Shown: positions 25,462 through 35,389 of the stretch, piece after piece
Layout of the letters: each line of letters starts with the position of its first letter
Position numbering within the stretch: position 1 is the stretch's first letter
NCBI RefSeq assembly: GCF_017874255.1
Contig: NZ_JAGGLD010000001.1
Coordinates: 434,001 to 498,000 of the forward strand
Direction of reading: 5' to 3'
DNA from: Paenibacillus shirakamiensis
GTDB taxonomy: Bacteria > Bacillota > Bacilli > Paenibacillales > Paenibacillaceae
Length of the DNA stretch: 64,000 bases
Made by a program: the position numbers and the translations under genes
The notes under the pieces: generated by a model
Told to the model about the DNA's origin: nothing
Database searches by the model: none
What the model saw: the letters and a program-made list of their open reading frames with translations, nothing else

Positions 25462-27711
25462 ATGACAACTTTAGTAAAGGAAATATCACACTGGAGAGGT
25501 TTTCGTACAGGTAAGTGGGAAAAAGAGGTCAACGTTCGAGATTTTATTGAACACAATGTAAATCCGTACACAGGAGACGATCATTTTTTGACCGGAGCTA
25601 CGGATAATACAAAAGCGCTCTGGGACATCATTACCGACCTGACTAGACAGGAACGTGAACGCGGCGGAGTGTTGGATGTAGATGTGAACACTCCTTCAAC
25701 CATCGTTTCTCATCAACCGGGTTATTTGGATAAAGATAAAGAACAAATTGTTGGTGTTCAGACCGATGCTCCATTCAAACGTTCCATTCAGCCATTCGGT
25801 GGAATCCGCATGATGATTGATGCTTGTGAAGCTTACGGTTTTAAGATGCCTGAAGAAGTTATTCAAATTTTTAATGGAATCCGCAAAACACATAATCAGG
25901 GGGTGTTCGATGCCTATACCTCTGATATGCGCGCAGCACGTAAAGCAGGAATTATTACAGGGTTACCTGATGCATATGGACGTGGAAGAATTATTGGGGA
26001 CTACCGGCGGGTTGCTCTTTACGGAGTGGATGCACTCATCGCTCAGAAAAAACAAGAACTGAACTCCCTAGAGCTTGATGTCATTGATGAAGACGTAATT
26101 CGACTTCGTGAGGAAATCTCAGAGCAAATTCGCGCGTTAGGCGAACTCAAAGTATTGGCCAATATGCATGGCTTTGATATTGCACCTGCTGCAAGCACAG
26201 CAAAGGAAGCTTTTCAGTGGGTATACTTCGGCTATCTAGCGGCAATCAAAGAGCAGAATGGAGCCGCAATGTCTCTGGGGCGTGTATCTTCCTTCTTGGA
26301 TGTATATGTAGAACGCGACCTATCAGAGGGAACACTAACTGAAGAACAAGCACAGGAACTAGTGGACCATTTTGTAATGAAGCTGAGAATCGTCAAGTTT
26401 TTACGGACGCCGGACTACAATGACCTCTTTAGCGGCGATCCAACATGGGTAACGGAATCCATCGGCGGCATGTCCATGAACGGACAGACGAGAGTGACAA
26501 AAAATAGTTTCCGCTTCCTGCACACCTTATACAACTTGGGGCCTGCACCCGAGCCTAATCTTACTGTATTGTGGTCCGATCAGCTTCCTGAAGGATTCAA
26601 GAAATATTGTTCCAAAGTGTCTATCGAGACAAGTTCCATTCAGTATGAAAATGATGACCTGATGCGCCCGATCTATGGCGATGACTATGGTATTGCTTGC
26701 TGTGTATCCGCTATGAAGATCGGCAAACAAATGCAATTCTTCGGTGCTCGTGCGAATCTAGCTAAAGCTATGCTCTATGCGATTAATGGTGGGGTCGATG
26801 AGAAATCTTTTGAGCAAGTAGGCCCTGAACTTCCTGCGATTACAGCTGACGTTCTAAGTTACGAGGAAGTAATGAAACGATTTATCCCTATGATGGAATG
26901 GCTTGCCAAATTGTATATGAATACACTGAATGTAATTCACTACATGCATGATAAGTATTCTTATGAACGGATAGAAATGGCACTTCATGATCGCGATATT
27001 CTCCGTACGATGGCTTGCGGAATAGCGGGGTTGTCCGTTGCTGCGGATTCGCTAAGTGCAATTAAGTACGCCACCGTTAGACCCATTCGGAATGAGCAGG
27101 GGATTGCCGTAGATTTTGAAATTGAAGGAGACTTCCCTTGCTACGGAAATAACGATGATCGGGTTGATCAGATTGCGGTTGAACTTGTTGAACTCTTTAT
27201 GAGCATGATTCGCAAACACAAAACTTATCGCGGTGCTACGCCAACGCAATCTGTTCTAACCATTACTTCAAATGTGGTGTATGGGAAGAAGACAGGAACT
27301 ACACCTGACGGTCGCAAAGCTGGTGAACCTTTTGCACCAGGAGCTAACCCTATGCACGGCCGGGATAAAAAAGGAGCCTTGGCTTCCTTAAGTTCCGTTG
27401 CAAAGCTTCCTTATGAGCACAGCTTAGATGGAATTTCGAATACTTTTTCAATTGTTCCTAAAGCTCTAGGCAAAGAAGAAGAGACACGATCTTCAAACCT
27501 AGTAGCCATGTTAGATGGTTACTTTGGAAGTAACGCTCACCATCTAAATGTAAATGTATTTGCTAGAGAACAATTAATCGATGCGATGGAACATCCAGAG
27601 CAGTATCCACAGTTGACCATTCGTGTATCTGGATATGCCGTGAACTTTGTGAAACTAACACGTGAGCAGCAGCTAGATGTAATTAATCGCACATTCCATG
27701 GCTCCATGTAA
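25462..27711 (+). CDS. pflB: Formate C-acetyltransferase (pyruvate formate-lyase)
   Basis: The 749-residue glycyl-radical enzyme cleaves pyruvate with CoA to acetyl-CoA and formate under anaerobic conditions. The adjacent catalytic cysteines are in IACCVSAM (Cys413-Cys414), and the radical glycine is in RVSGYAVNF (Gly724) near the C terminus. The length matches PFL. The ATG is behind GTGAGGGATG. It has its own FNR-type promoter between adhE and itself and is followed 48 bp later by its activase, pflA, which installs the radical. Confidence 0.96.
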   Translation: MTTLVKEISHWRGFRTGKWEKEVNVRDFIEHNVNPYTGDDHFLTGATDNTKALWDIITDLTRQERERGGVLDVDVNTPSTIVSHQPGYLDKDKEQIVGVQTDAPFKRSIQPFGGIRMMIDACEAYGFKMPEEVIQIFNGIRKTHNQGVFDAYTSDMRAARKAGIITGLPDAYGRGRIIGDYRRVALYGVDALIAQKKQELNSLELDVIDEDVIRLREEISEQIRALGELKVLANMHGFDIAPAASTAKEAFQWVYFGYLAAIKEQNGAAMSLGRVSSFLDVYVERDLSEGTLTEEQAQELVDHFVMKLRIVKFLRTPDYNDLFSGDPTWVTESIGGMSMNGQTRVTKNSFRFLHTLYNLGPAPEPNLTVLWSDQLPEGFKKYCSKVSIETSSIQYENDDLMRPIYGDDYGIACCVSAMKIGKQMQFFGARANLAKAMLYAINGGVDEKSFEQVGPELPAITADVLSYEEVMKRFIPMMEWLAKLYMNTLNVIHYMHDKYSYERIEMALHDRDILRTMACGIAGLSVAADSLSAIKYATVRPIRNEQGIAVDFEIEGDFPCYGNNDDRVDQIAVELVELFMSMIRKHKTYRGATPTQSVLTITSNVVYGKKTGTTPDGRKAGEPFAPGANPMHGRDKKGALASLSSVAKLPYEHSLDGISNTFSIVPKALGKEEETRSSNLVAMLDGYFGSNAHHLNVNVFAREQLIDAMEHPEQYPQLTIRVSGYAVNFVKLTREQQLDVINRTFHGSM

Positions 27712-27759
27712 TTACCTAATACAATGCATAAGCAGCTTTTTGCAGAAGGAGGGAGAATT

Positions 27760-28497
27760 ATGCTTACAGGTCATATTCATTCCGTGGAGACGTTTGGCAC
27801 CGTAGATGGCCCGGGGATACGCTTCGTCCTTTTCATGCAGGGCTGCTTACTCCAGTGCAAGTACTGCCATAATCCAGATACTTGGAGTCTAACAGGTGGA
27901 CGTGACGTTACGGTGGAGGAGATCCTTCAGGAGATCGAACCTTATCTTTCCTACTATCGTTCATCTGGAGGAGGACTAACGGTATCTGGCGGGGAAGCTA
28001 CGCTTCAAGCAGCTTTTGTTACTGAACTTTTTAGGCAAGTTAAACAGCGCTGGGGACTTCATACAACCCTCGATACGAACGGCTATAATGAAGGGGACCA
28101 TATTAAGGATCTTCTTGAGGTCACGGATTTGGTACTGTTAGATCTCAAACATATAGACAATGAAAAGCACATGGAATTAACAGGAAAACCTAATGAGAAA
28201 ATGATTCAAATGGCTGGCTGGCTCTCTCAACATCACAAACCGATGTGGATTCGGCATGTCCTTGTTCCTAGTATTAACGATGAAGAACAAGACTTATATG
28301 ACTTAGGTAGATTCATAGGTGGCTTACAGACGGTAGAAAAGTTTGAGATTTTACCCTATCATCAGATGGGTATCTACAAATGGGAGGCGTTGAAGTGGCA
28401 ATATCCTCTACACAATATTCCGTCACCAACCGACGGTGAAGTGCGAAAAGCCTATGAAATTGTAGAAAAAGGTCGCTTGAATACAATTAAATGTTAG
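27760..28497 (+). CDS. pflA: Pyruvate formate-lyase activating enzyme (radical SAM)
   Basis: Starts at ATG after GAAGGAGGG; 245 residues. The iron-sulfur motif CLLQCKYCHNP (Cys-x3-Cys-x2-Cys) binds a [4Fe-4S] cluster that splits S-adenosylmethionine. VSGGEATLQ and the rest of the radical SAM barrel are present (LDLKHID, WIRHVLVPSIND). It abstracts hydrogen from the PFL glycine to create the active radical. It is co-transcribed with pflB. A hairpin terminator follows the stop. Confidence 0.95.
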   Translation: MLTGHIHSVETFGTVDGPGIRFVLFMQGCLLQCKYCHNPDTWSLTGGRDVTVEEILQEIEPYLSYYRSSGGGLTVSGGEATLQAAFVTELFRQVKQRWGLHTTLDTNGYNEGDHIKDLLEVTDLVLLDLKHIDNEKHMELTGKPNEKMIQMAGWLSQHHKPMWIRHVLVPSINDEEQDLYDLGRFIGGLQTVEKFEILPYHQMGIYKWEALKWQYPLHNIPSPTDGEVRKAYEIVEKGRLNTIKC

Positions 28498-28531
28498 GTA
28501 TAATAACATAATTTTAATAAAAATCATTCAT

Positions 28532-28580
28532 AAGACGTGATACTCAACCTATGTGTAAGGTTATATCACGTCTTGTGTTA
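28532..28580 (+). terminator. Terminator after pflA
   Basis: AAGACGTGATA (28532-28542) and TATCACGTCTT (28564-28574), with an inner AACCT/AAGGTT stem, form a strong hairpin. The T-tract is weak (GTGTTATTT), so termination may be partial. Confidence 0.65.
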
Positions 28581-28642
28581 TTTGAAAACGAAAACATGAA
28601 TATCTTTAGAGGATATTATCCCTCTTTAGAAATATGTCCTCC

Positions 28643-28671
28643 TTACCAAAATTGAAAGCGGTTCCTATAAT
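28643..28671 (+). promoter_or_regulatory. Promoter with catabolite-repression (cre-like) site for the sugar ABC operon
   Basis: TTACCA and TATAAT (28666-28671) are 17 bases apart. The spacer carries TGAAAGCGGTTCCT (28653-28666), one mismatch from the CcpA cre consensus TGWAARCGYTWNCW. A cre site here would let CcpA block the promoter when glucose is abundant. Confidence 0.55.
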
Positions 28672-28714
28672 GAAAGTGTAAGACAAACCAATCCTTTAGG
28701 AGGGTCATAAAAAA

Positions 28715-30091
28715 ATGAAAAAGAGCTTGGTATTGTTACTATCCCTAATGATGGTGTCCACTACACTGCTTACAGCATGCGGTGGGAAAGATGAATCAGA
28801 AAAGGCGCCAACAACTCCGTCTACAGAGACACCTACAAAAGTTGATGACTCACCATTCGAGTTGACACTGCGTCATACTCAAGTAGGTGCAGACAAAGCT
28901 AAACGTCTTGCAATCCTTCAAGATGTTGTAAAAGCAACACAAGAAGAGAACAAAGGTCTTACGATCAAGCTTGATGGCGTTGAATCCGACGTGAACCGTA
29001 AAGAAAAACTTCGCGGTGAGATGGCTGCAGGTAACCCACCAGATATTTTTGATCTATTTGGTAGCCCTGATTCCAAAGTATACGCTAAAGAAGGTAAATT
29101 GCTTGATCTGACTCCAATCTTAAGTGAACTTGGATTAAGTGATAAATTCTCTTCCCTTGCACCATTTACGTATGAAGGTAAAATTTACGGATTGCCAGTT
29201 GGTGGATCTGCTGAAGGTATCTTCTATAACAAAGAATACTTCACACAAAAAGGCCTTAAAGTTCCTACAAATTGGGCTGAATTCGAAGACCTGTTGGCTA
29301 AGATCAAAGCGGACGGAAAAACTCCTTTTGCAGCAGCTTCCAAAGCGGGCTGGGTTCCTTTGATGTTAGCTAACCATTTGTGGTCCCGTTATGCTGGATC
29401 AGATGTAACAGAGAAATTTGCTACAGGTAAGGCGAAATGGTCAGATCCTAACGTAGTAAAAGGCTTTGCTAAGTATGCAGAATGGGAGAAAAAAGGTTAC
29501 TTCAAAAAAGGTGAACTTGGATTTGAGTACGCTGAGTACACAACGCAATTCACTAGTGGCGAAGTACCACTTCTCTATGATGGAACTTGGAAATCTTCAG
29601 TATTCAAAAAAGGCCAATCTGGTGAAAAATTGATTGGTAAAGTTGGATTCTTTAACCTTCCAGCAGTAGATGGTGGCGAAGGCGACCAAACAGCTCTTAT
29701 GCGTGATGTGAACAATGGTTACGGTTTCTCCGCATCTGTTGCTAGCGATCCTAAGAAACTAGCTGCTGTTAAATCCTTCATCAAACATTATTTCAGTGAA
29801 GATATGGTTCTTCGCGGTTTGACTGAAGATGGCGTGCTTCCTGCTATGAAGATCGATGATGCAAAATTGACTGAAGCTACTAAATCAGACGCATTGTTGC
29901 AAGATATTGTATCTGTATTGAATTCTTCTAAATCTTCATTCCCAGCATTTGACTCCTTGGTACAAGGGCCTGTAACAACTGAAATCTCTAACATCCAAAT
30001 TCAGAAGTTGATTGGTGGCCAAACCACTCCTGAGAAGATGGGTGAAGAGCTTCAAAAAGTTCAAGAAGAAGCTAACGCTGACAACGAATAA
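28715..30091 (+). CDS. Sugar ABC transporter substrate-binding lipoprotein
   Basis: The 458-residue protein has a lipobox signal (LLTACGGK; the Cys is lipidated after cleavage), a Thr/Pro-rich linker and then an extracellular solute-binding fold (GNPPDIFDLFG, YGLPVGGSAEGIFYNKEYF, PVLLYDGTWK-like region). This is the family 1 solute-binding protein of carbohydrate importers. RBS AGGAGGG is 11 bases from the ATG. It leads an operon of two permeases, a two-component system and a GH3, and likely binds the oligosaccharide that the GH3 hydrolyses. Confidence 0.9.
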   Translation: MKKSLVLLLSLMMVSTTLLTACGGKDESEKAPTTPSTETPTKVDDSPFELTLRHTQVGADKAKRLAILQDVVKATQEENKGLTIKLDGVESDVNRKEKLRGEMAAGNPPDIFDLFGSPDSKVYAKEGKLLDLTPILSELGLSDKFSSLAPFTYEGKIYGLPVGGSAEGIFYNKEYFTQKGLKVPTNWAEFEDLLAKIKADGKTPFAAASKAGWVPLMLANHLWSRYAGSDVTEKFATGKAKWSDPNVVKGFAKYAEWEKKGYFKKGELGFEYAEYTTQFTSGEVPLLYDGTWKSSVFKKGQSGEKLIGKVGFFNLPAVDGGEGDQTALMRDVNNGYGFSASVASDPKKLAAVKSFIKHYFSEDMVLRGLTEDGVLPAMKIDDAKLTEATKSDALLQDIVSVLNSSKSSFPAFDSLVQGPVTTEISNIQIQKLIGGQTTPEKMGEELQKVQEEANADNE

Positions 30092-30102
30092 TTGTTTAAT
30101 AT

Positions 30103-30140
30103 GGAATGTATCCTTACTTCGGTGAGGATGCATTCCTTTT
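30103..30140 (+). terminator. Intraoperonic UUCG stem-loop after the binding-protein gene
   Basis: GGAATGTATCCTTAC and GTGAGGATGCATTCC form a 15-bp stem (two G-T pairs) closed by a TTCG tetraloop and followed by TTTT. It likely acts as a partial terminator or 3' shield, giving more binding protein than permease. Confidence 0.75.
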
Positions 30141-30213
30141 CCCAAAAGTTATCATTCATCCCTGAGACATTAGAAAGAGAGCAAGGCCAATGTCCCAAGA
30201 ACCGGAGGTAGTC

Positions 30214-31098
30214 ATGAATAAAGCGTTGAAGAATCCTACTGTATTCATCTTGTTTCTATTACCAGGCTTAATCTTATTCTTTATGTTCTTTATTTATCCG
30301 ATTTTTTCTTCGATCTATTATAGCTTTACCAGTTGGAATGGTGTTTCTAGTACTGTGAAATATGTTGGTTTTAATAACTATGAAAAGGCTCTGGGGCAAG
30401 AACGTTTCTGGATTTCCGTTAGGAATAACGGATTTTTTATCTTGTTTTCTTGCTTTATCCAAGTACCATTAATTGTATTTTTCTCCCTTTTGATAGCTAA
30501 CGTGAAGAGACTAAAAGGTCTGTACAAGACTACAGTATTTCTTCCTTCCATTATGTCTACAGCAGTTATTGGGATTCTATGGGGATTTATCTATGAACCG
30601 GATATCGGTCTCTTGAACAAAATCTTTGGAATCTTTGGAATTGATAAGATATATTGGCTTTCCGATGAAAAATTCGCAATGTTGTCCATTTTAGTTACGA
30701 ATGCGTGGCAGTGGACCGGTTTCTATATTGTAATGGTACTAGCAGCAATTCTCTCCATTCCCAAAGAATTGGATGAGGCAGCGGCGATTGATGGTGCAAC
30801 TGGTTTCCAACGTGCAACCAAGATTACACTACCATTAATTACTCCAATCATTTCAGTTGTCATTATGCTTTCTATAGCGGGTGCCATGAAGGCAGCGGAT
30901 ATTATCCTTGTTATGACTAAAGGTGGACCAGCTGGTTCAACGGAAGTTATGGCTACCTATATGATTAAGTATGCGATTACTAACTTTAAGTACGGGTTCG
31001 GTAATACGATTGCAGTGTTGATCTTTATTTTCACGCTCATCATTACCGTTGTATATCAATTGTTGATTGCCCGTCGTAATGAAAGGATTGAGTATTAA
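30214..31098 (+). CDS. Carbohydrate ABC transporter permease (MalF type)
   Basis: Starts at ATG after CCGGAGG (another in-frame ATG at 30190 has a weaker site); 294 residues with about six hydrophobic helices. The EAA-type loop that contacts the ATPase is ELDEAAAIDGATGFQRATKITLPLI. It pairs with the next gene, which starts on the last base of its stop codon. No ATPase gene is in the operon, so a shared MsmX-type ATPase is inferred. Confidence 0.9.
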   Translation: MNKALKNPTVFILFLLPGLILFFMFFIYPIFSSIYYSFTSWNGVSSTVKYVGFNNYEKALGQERFWISVRNNGFFILFSCFIQVPLIVFFSLLIANVKRLKGLYKTTVFLPSIMSTAVIGILWGFIYEPDIGLLNKIFGIFGIDKIYWLSDEKFAMLSILVTNAWQWTGFYIVMVLAAILSIPKELDEAAAIDGATGFQRATKITLPLITPIISVVIMLSIAGAMKAADIILVMTKGGPAGSTEVMATYMIKYAITNFKYGFGNTIAVLIFIFTLIITVVYQLLIARRNERIEY

Positions 31099-31925
31099 TG
31101 GCTCGTCTTAGAAAAGGTTTTCCACACATTTTTTTGATGGGCTACCTGTTGGTAATATTGTTTCCCTTCTTGTTTGTAGTCTTTTCGTCTCTGAAGAAAG
31201 ACAACAATGAGATTGCACTTCATCCGTTTGGTTTGCCTAAGGAATTTGCTTTCAATAACTATGTTGAAGCATGGGTGAACGCTAAGATCAGCACATATTT
31301 TGTTAACAGTTTGTATATCTCTATATTGTCAGCGGTAGTATCCATTTTGATTGGGGCAATGTTTGCCTTCGCAGTTACACGTATGCGTCATGGTAAATGG
31401 AATACGATTTTCTTCTCACTTATTCTGGTGGGAATGTTGATTCCTAACAACGCATTAATGCTTCCGATCTACACATTGGTACGTAAAATGCATATCTTAA
31501 ACACCCATCTGGCGCTAATTATTCCGTATATTGCGAATGCTATTCCTTTCACTATCATAATTCTAGCAGCCTTTATGAGGTCACTGCCTGTTGAGATTGA
31601 AGAAGCTGCAGTTATTGATGGATTGAGGTCCCCAGGTATCTTTGCTAGAATAGTAGTACCTTTAACGGTTCCAGCTATGGTAACAGTATTTATTATCAAC
31701 TTCTTGGGGAACTGGAACGAATTCTTGCTAGCTAACTACTTCCTTTCTGATGATAACTTGCGTACACTTCCTGTAGGTATGGTTCAATTCCGTGACCAAT
31801 ACCAGATCAACTATGCACAGATGTCAGCGGGCATAGTATACAGTGTACTTCCTGTCTTAATTATGTATGCGATTCTTCAAGAGAAGATTATTGAAGGGGT
31901 TACAGCGGGCGGCGTTAAGGGATAA
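31098..31925 (+). CDS. Carbohydrate ABC transporter permease (MalG type)
   Basis: The 275-residue protein has about six helices, with ATPase-contact EAA loop EIEEAAVIDGLRSPGIFARIVVPL. It overlaps the previous permease by one base (TAATG), indicating tight coupling. It forms the importer channel with the MalF-type partner. It ends 24 bp before the sensor kinase gene. Confidence 0.9.
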   Translation: MARLRKGFPHIFLMGYLLVILFPFLFVVFSSLKKDNNEIALHPFGLPKEFAFNNYVEAWVNAKISTYFVNSLYISILSAVVSILIGAMFAFAVTRMRHGKWNTIFFSLILVGMLIPNNALMLPIYTLVRKMHILNTHLALIIPYIANAIPFTIIILAAFMRSLPVEIEEAAVIDGLRSPGIFARIVVPLTVPAMVTVFIINFLGNWNEFLLANYFLSDDNLRTLPVGMVQFRDQYQINYAQMSAGIVYSVLPVLIMYAILQEKIIEGVTAGGVKG

Positions 31926-31949
31926 TCGCTTGATTGGGAGAGCAATTCT

Positions 31950-33791
31950 ATGAATTTGCGCATCAAACTGCTTACCGCTTTTATCCTATTAATTATCATT
32001 CCTATTTTTATACTGGGTATCATAACTTTCTTTATCACATTCAAATCCATAGAGACAAAATACAGTGAACAGGCTGAGTATGGCCTTACTGCTATTAGTT
32101 ACAGTATCTCTAGCTTGTTTGGAGAAATGGATCGGGTGACTAATAATGGCATTGAGAAAGATGTCTATAAGGCAGCCTTGTTATCGGATAATCCGAACAA
32201 ACAAGATCTCACTACTGCCAATCAAATTCAACTAAACGATGCTCAGCGGAATTTTCGTACAATCTTGTTTAGTCACCCCTCTATAGATTTTGCCTTTTTA
32301 TATAATATTAAGGGAACTCAAGTGATATCCATATTTAATAAGGAAAGTTTCAAACCGCTGCAATTCTCTAAATTTAAACAAACACAGATTTTTAACGAGA
32401 TGTGGAAACGAAATGGAGCCCCAGTATGGGTAGCTCCTCATGAGTATCCAGAACTTACGGGCTCAGATTCGGTATTTACACAAATTCGTCTCATTAAAGA
32501 CACTGTTAACCTTAAGAATCTCGGGATTCTCATTGTACAGATCAAGAACGAAGGCTTTGAAGATGTTTTCAAAAACCTGAAACTTGGGAAAGACATGCAG
32601 GATACCCGATTTCTTCTTATTAACAACAGTAAAGGTCAGATTCTATATGACAATGCTGCAAAACTTGATGGAACTACTTTAGAGACATATTTGAGTAAAT
32701 CCGTAGTACTTGGAACACAGCAGTACCAAAGCTTTAAAGGGAAATTTAACGGAAATGAAAGTGTCATTTCGGTCTATAAGCTTAAGGATCATCCTTGGAG
32801 CATCGTATCGGTCACATCATGGAGTTATTTATCTAGTGAGATTATGGTATTTGCTAAATGGTTCGTAGGGATTATCGTCATTTGTGTATTTGCAGCTGTA
32901 TTATTTAATGTATTTTTCATGAATCGAATCACGGGTACTATTGGGGTTATCGTGAGGTTCATGCGTAAAGTGGAGGATGGAGATTTTAGTGCCAGAGTAG
33001 ATGAAAAGGGCGATGATGAACTGCTTCTTCTACAAAAAGGATTCAACAACCAAATGGACAAAATCTCTGAATTATTTGAAGAAGTGAAGTTGGAGCAAGA
33101 AAAGAAAACCAATGCAGAACTTAGAGTATTACAGGCTCAGATTAAGCCGCATTTTCTTTTTAACACATTAGAGTCTATTAACATTCTTGCCGCTCAGAAT
33201 GAGGGTCGTAAAGTGAATGAAATGGTGCTTAGGCTTGCCAGTATTCTTCGAATTAGTTTTCAGGGAACGGAAGAAATTTCACTGCAGCTTGAAGTTGAGC
33301 ATCTGATTAATTACTTGGAAATTCAGAAATTCAGATTTGAGGATTTGTTCGATTATCAGATCGATATTCCTAATGAGATGATGAACTGTATGCTGTTAAA
33401 ACTTACCCTGCAACCTCTGGTAGAGAATACGATTCAACATGGATTTGAAGGTATTGAATATACAGGAAAAATTAAGATTACAGGTGAAATGAAAGAGGAT
33501 CATATTCTTCTAATCGTTGAAGACAATGGCATCGGAATCTCGTCAGAACGCTTGATGCAGCTGCAATATTCAGACCTTAACCACACACAAACACCTGTTT
33601 CTTTAGCTAAAAATCAAGAACGGAGAGGTCTCGGACTAAGAAGTGTTTTTGATCGACTCCGATATCAGTACGGTCCCAAATATGGCTTGTTTATCTGCTC
33701 CGCTCCGGGGCACGGCACTGTGATCCAGTGTGTCATTCCTAAATATGAATTGGGTGATAAATTTGAAGCTGAAAGCCTTACTGGTAGATGA
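31950..33791 (+). CDS. Sensor histidine kinase, YesM type
   Basis: The 613-residue membrane kinase has two helices (residues ~8-30 and ~300-325) enclosing an extracellular sensing domain of about 270 residues, then a HAMP linker, then the His-kinase domain: QIKPHFLFNTLES with phospho-acceptor His401, and ATPase motifs LVENTIQHGF and GHGTVIQC. This LytS/YesM-type layout is common beside sugar ABC transporters. Its gene ends 29 bases after the next gene begins, so they are coupled. It likely senses the bound sugar or binding protein. Confidence 0.9.
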   Translation: MNLRIKLLTAFILLIIIPIFILGIITFFITFKSIETKYSEQAEYGLTAISYSISSLFGEMDRVTNNGIEKDVYKAALLSDNPNKQDLTTANQIQLNDAQRNFRTILFSHPSIDFAFLYNIKGTQVISIFNKESFKPLQFSKFKQTQIFNEMWKRNGAPVWVAPHEYPELTGSDSVFTQIRLIKDTVNLKNLGILIVQIKNEGFEDVFKNLKLGKDMQDTRFLLINNSKGQILYDNAAKLDGTTLETYLSKSVVLGTQQYQSFKGKFNGNESVISVYKLKDHPWSIVSVTSWSYLSSEIMVFAKWFVGIIVICVFAAVLFNVFFMNRITGTIGVIVRFMRKVEDGDFSARVDEKGDDELLLLQKGFNNQMDKISELFEEVKLEQEKKTNAELRVLQAQIKPHFLFNTLESINILAAQNEGRKVNEMVLRLASILRISFQGTEEISLQLEVEHLINYLEIQKFRFEDLFDYQIDIPNEMMNCMLLKLTLQPLVENTIQHGFEGIEYTGKIKITGEMKEDHILLIVEDNGIGISSERLMQLQYSDLNHTQTPVSLAKNQERRGLGLRSVFDRLRYQYGPKYGLFICSAPGHGTVIQCVIPKYELGDKFEAESLTGR

Positions 33792-35370
33792 TGAAGTTCC
33801 AATTATGAGAAACCTAACAAAGGTGCTCCCTTGGGAAGATATGGACTTTGAGATCGTCGGATTAGCTAAAAATGGTATAGAAGCCCTTAAGATGGTCAAT
33901 GAACATCAGCCTGATTTGATACTAAGTGATATCCGTATGCCAGTTATGGATGGAATTACATTCATAAAGGAATTACGCAGTCAAAACAACCATTGTGAAG
34001 TACTCCTACTCACGGGTTATCAGGAATTTGAATATGCCCGAGCGGCTATTCAATATGGTGTAAAAGATTATATTTGTAAGCCCATTGATTATGTGGAATT
34101 GGAAAATACGGTTCGTACGCTTAGCCTAGAAATAAAAGAAAAACGTAAAAAGCTTTATAAAGAGCAACAACTTACTCAAGTCGTTCATTGGGCCAATGAA
34201 AATTTTCTATTACACACGCTCCTAGGGCAAGAGACTGATAAAGGTGATATTCATTTGGGGGAGGATGAGGATGTTCTCGATCGCAAAGAGTACGCAATTT
34301 TACTCGTTGATTTAGAAGGATATGCTCACCAGTCGATTACCTGGTCTGTTCATGAGCGCAAAGCCTGGAATCTTCATATGAAAGAAATGATTCGGGAGAC
34401 ATTCCAGCCGCTAATGAAAGAGCAGACCGTCTTGCAAATTCGTGAAGGTGAATGGTGTGTAGTCTGCTCCTCACCAGGTATTGGTCATCGACTGTCCAAG
34501 GAATTGCTGCATCCGGGATTTTTAAAATTACAGGCCCTCATCGATCAAAAAGATAACATGCTCTTAAGAATGTGCTTGGAACAAGGTCCTATTGCTCTTA
34601 GCCAGATGGCTAGTGTATATAAGAGAATGCAGCAAGCGCTTATTGTGAACCCTGCCAATGAGTGGTTTGTTAATTCGGATAAAGTGGTGTCTAAGGATGC
34701 TATTCCTGTACAAGATTACAATGCTACGCAGTGGAAGTGGATTGAGCAAATCGGGACTGGACTAAGAAATGGTGATAGTCAAGCTCTTCAACAAATGATT
34801 TCAGAACTGAAGCATTATGTAGGACACCTGAATGAAAATTCGGTGGGTCGTGCCGAAAAGCTTCTCCACTATCTGCTGATTCATTTGATCCGAGAAATGC
34901 GCGAGCTTCACATGTTACCTGTAGATCAAGAAGAATCAGTGTGGCAACAGCTACAAAATTCGTTAAACCTTAAAGATCTGCTCTCCCTGCTTGTGACTTT
35001 GATTGAGCGTTCGAGAGAGTCCGTATCCTCGAAGAAGACTTCTGAACAGTTAATGTTGTCTGCTCAAGATTATATTCAACATAAGCTGGGCAAGGACTTC
35101 GGAATTGAAGATATTGCTGAATATTTGGGTATTAGTTGCAGCTATTTCTGCCTTCTATTCAAAAATCACTTTGGAGAAACATTCGTTGAGTATCTTACCA
35201 AGCAAAGAATGGAAATGGCCAAATGCCTGCTCCGGAGTAGTGATAAAAGTATTGCTCAAATCGGCGTAGGTGTAGGATATCAAGAACGGCGTTATTTTAC
35301 TAAGGTATTTCAAAAGTATATCGGGATGACTCCTTCAGAGTACCGATTAAAGGAATCTCCCGCATCCTAA
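33763..35370 (+). CDS. Response regulator, YesN type (receiver plus AraC DNA-binding domain)
   Basis: Likely starts at TTG 33763 (LKALLVDDE), overlapping the kinase gene; ATG 33745 is an alternative. About 535 residues. The receiver has the acidic pair in LLVDDE, the phospho-Asp in DIRMPVMDG (Asp56 from TTG) and Lys in DYICKPID. A ~270-residue middle domain separates it from the C-terminal AraC helix-turn-helix pair (IEDIAEYLGISCSYFCLLFKNHFG; GVGYQERRYFTKVFQKYIGMTPSEYR). It should activate the sugar operon when phosphorylated by the adjacent kinase. Confidence 0.9.
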   Translation: MKLKALLVDDEVPIMRNLTKVLPWEDMDFEIVGLAKNGIEALKMVNEHQPDLILSDIRMPVMDGITFIKELRSQNNHCEVLLLTGYQEFEYARAAIQYGVKDYICKPIDYVELENTVRTLSLEIKEKRKKLYKEQQLTQVVHWANENFLLHTLLGQETDKGDIHLGEDEDVLDRKEYAILLVDLEGYAHQSITWSVHERKAWNLHMKEMIRETFQPLMKEQTVLQIREGEWCVVCSSPGIGHRLSKELLHPGFLKLQALIDQKDNMLLRMCLEQGPIALSQMASVYKRMQQALIVNPANEWFVNSDKVVSKDAIPVQDYNATQWKWIEQIGTGLRNGDSQALQQMISELKHYVGHLNENSVGRAEKLLHYLLIHLIREMRELHMLPVDQEESVWQQLQNSLNLKDLLSLLVTLIERSRESVSSKKTSEQLMLSAQDYIQHKLGKDFGIEDIAEYLGISCSYFCLLFKNHFGETFVEYLTKQRMEMAKCLLRSSDKSIAQIGVGVGYQERRYFTKVFQKYIGMTPSEYRLKESPAS

Positions 35371-35389
35371 TAGAAGAAGGTGCTTTCTG

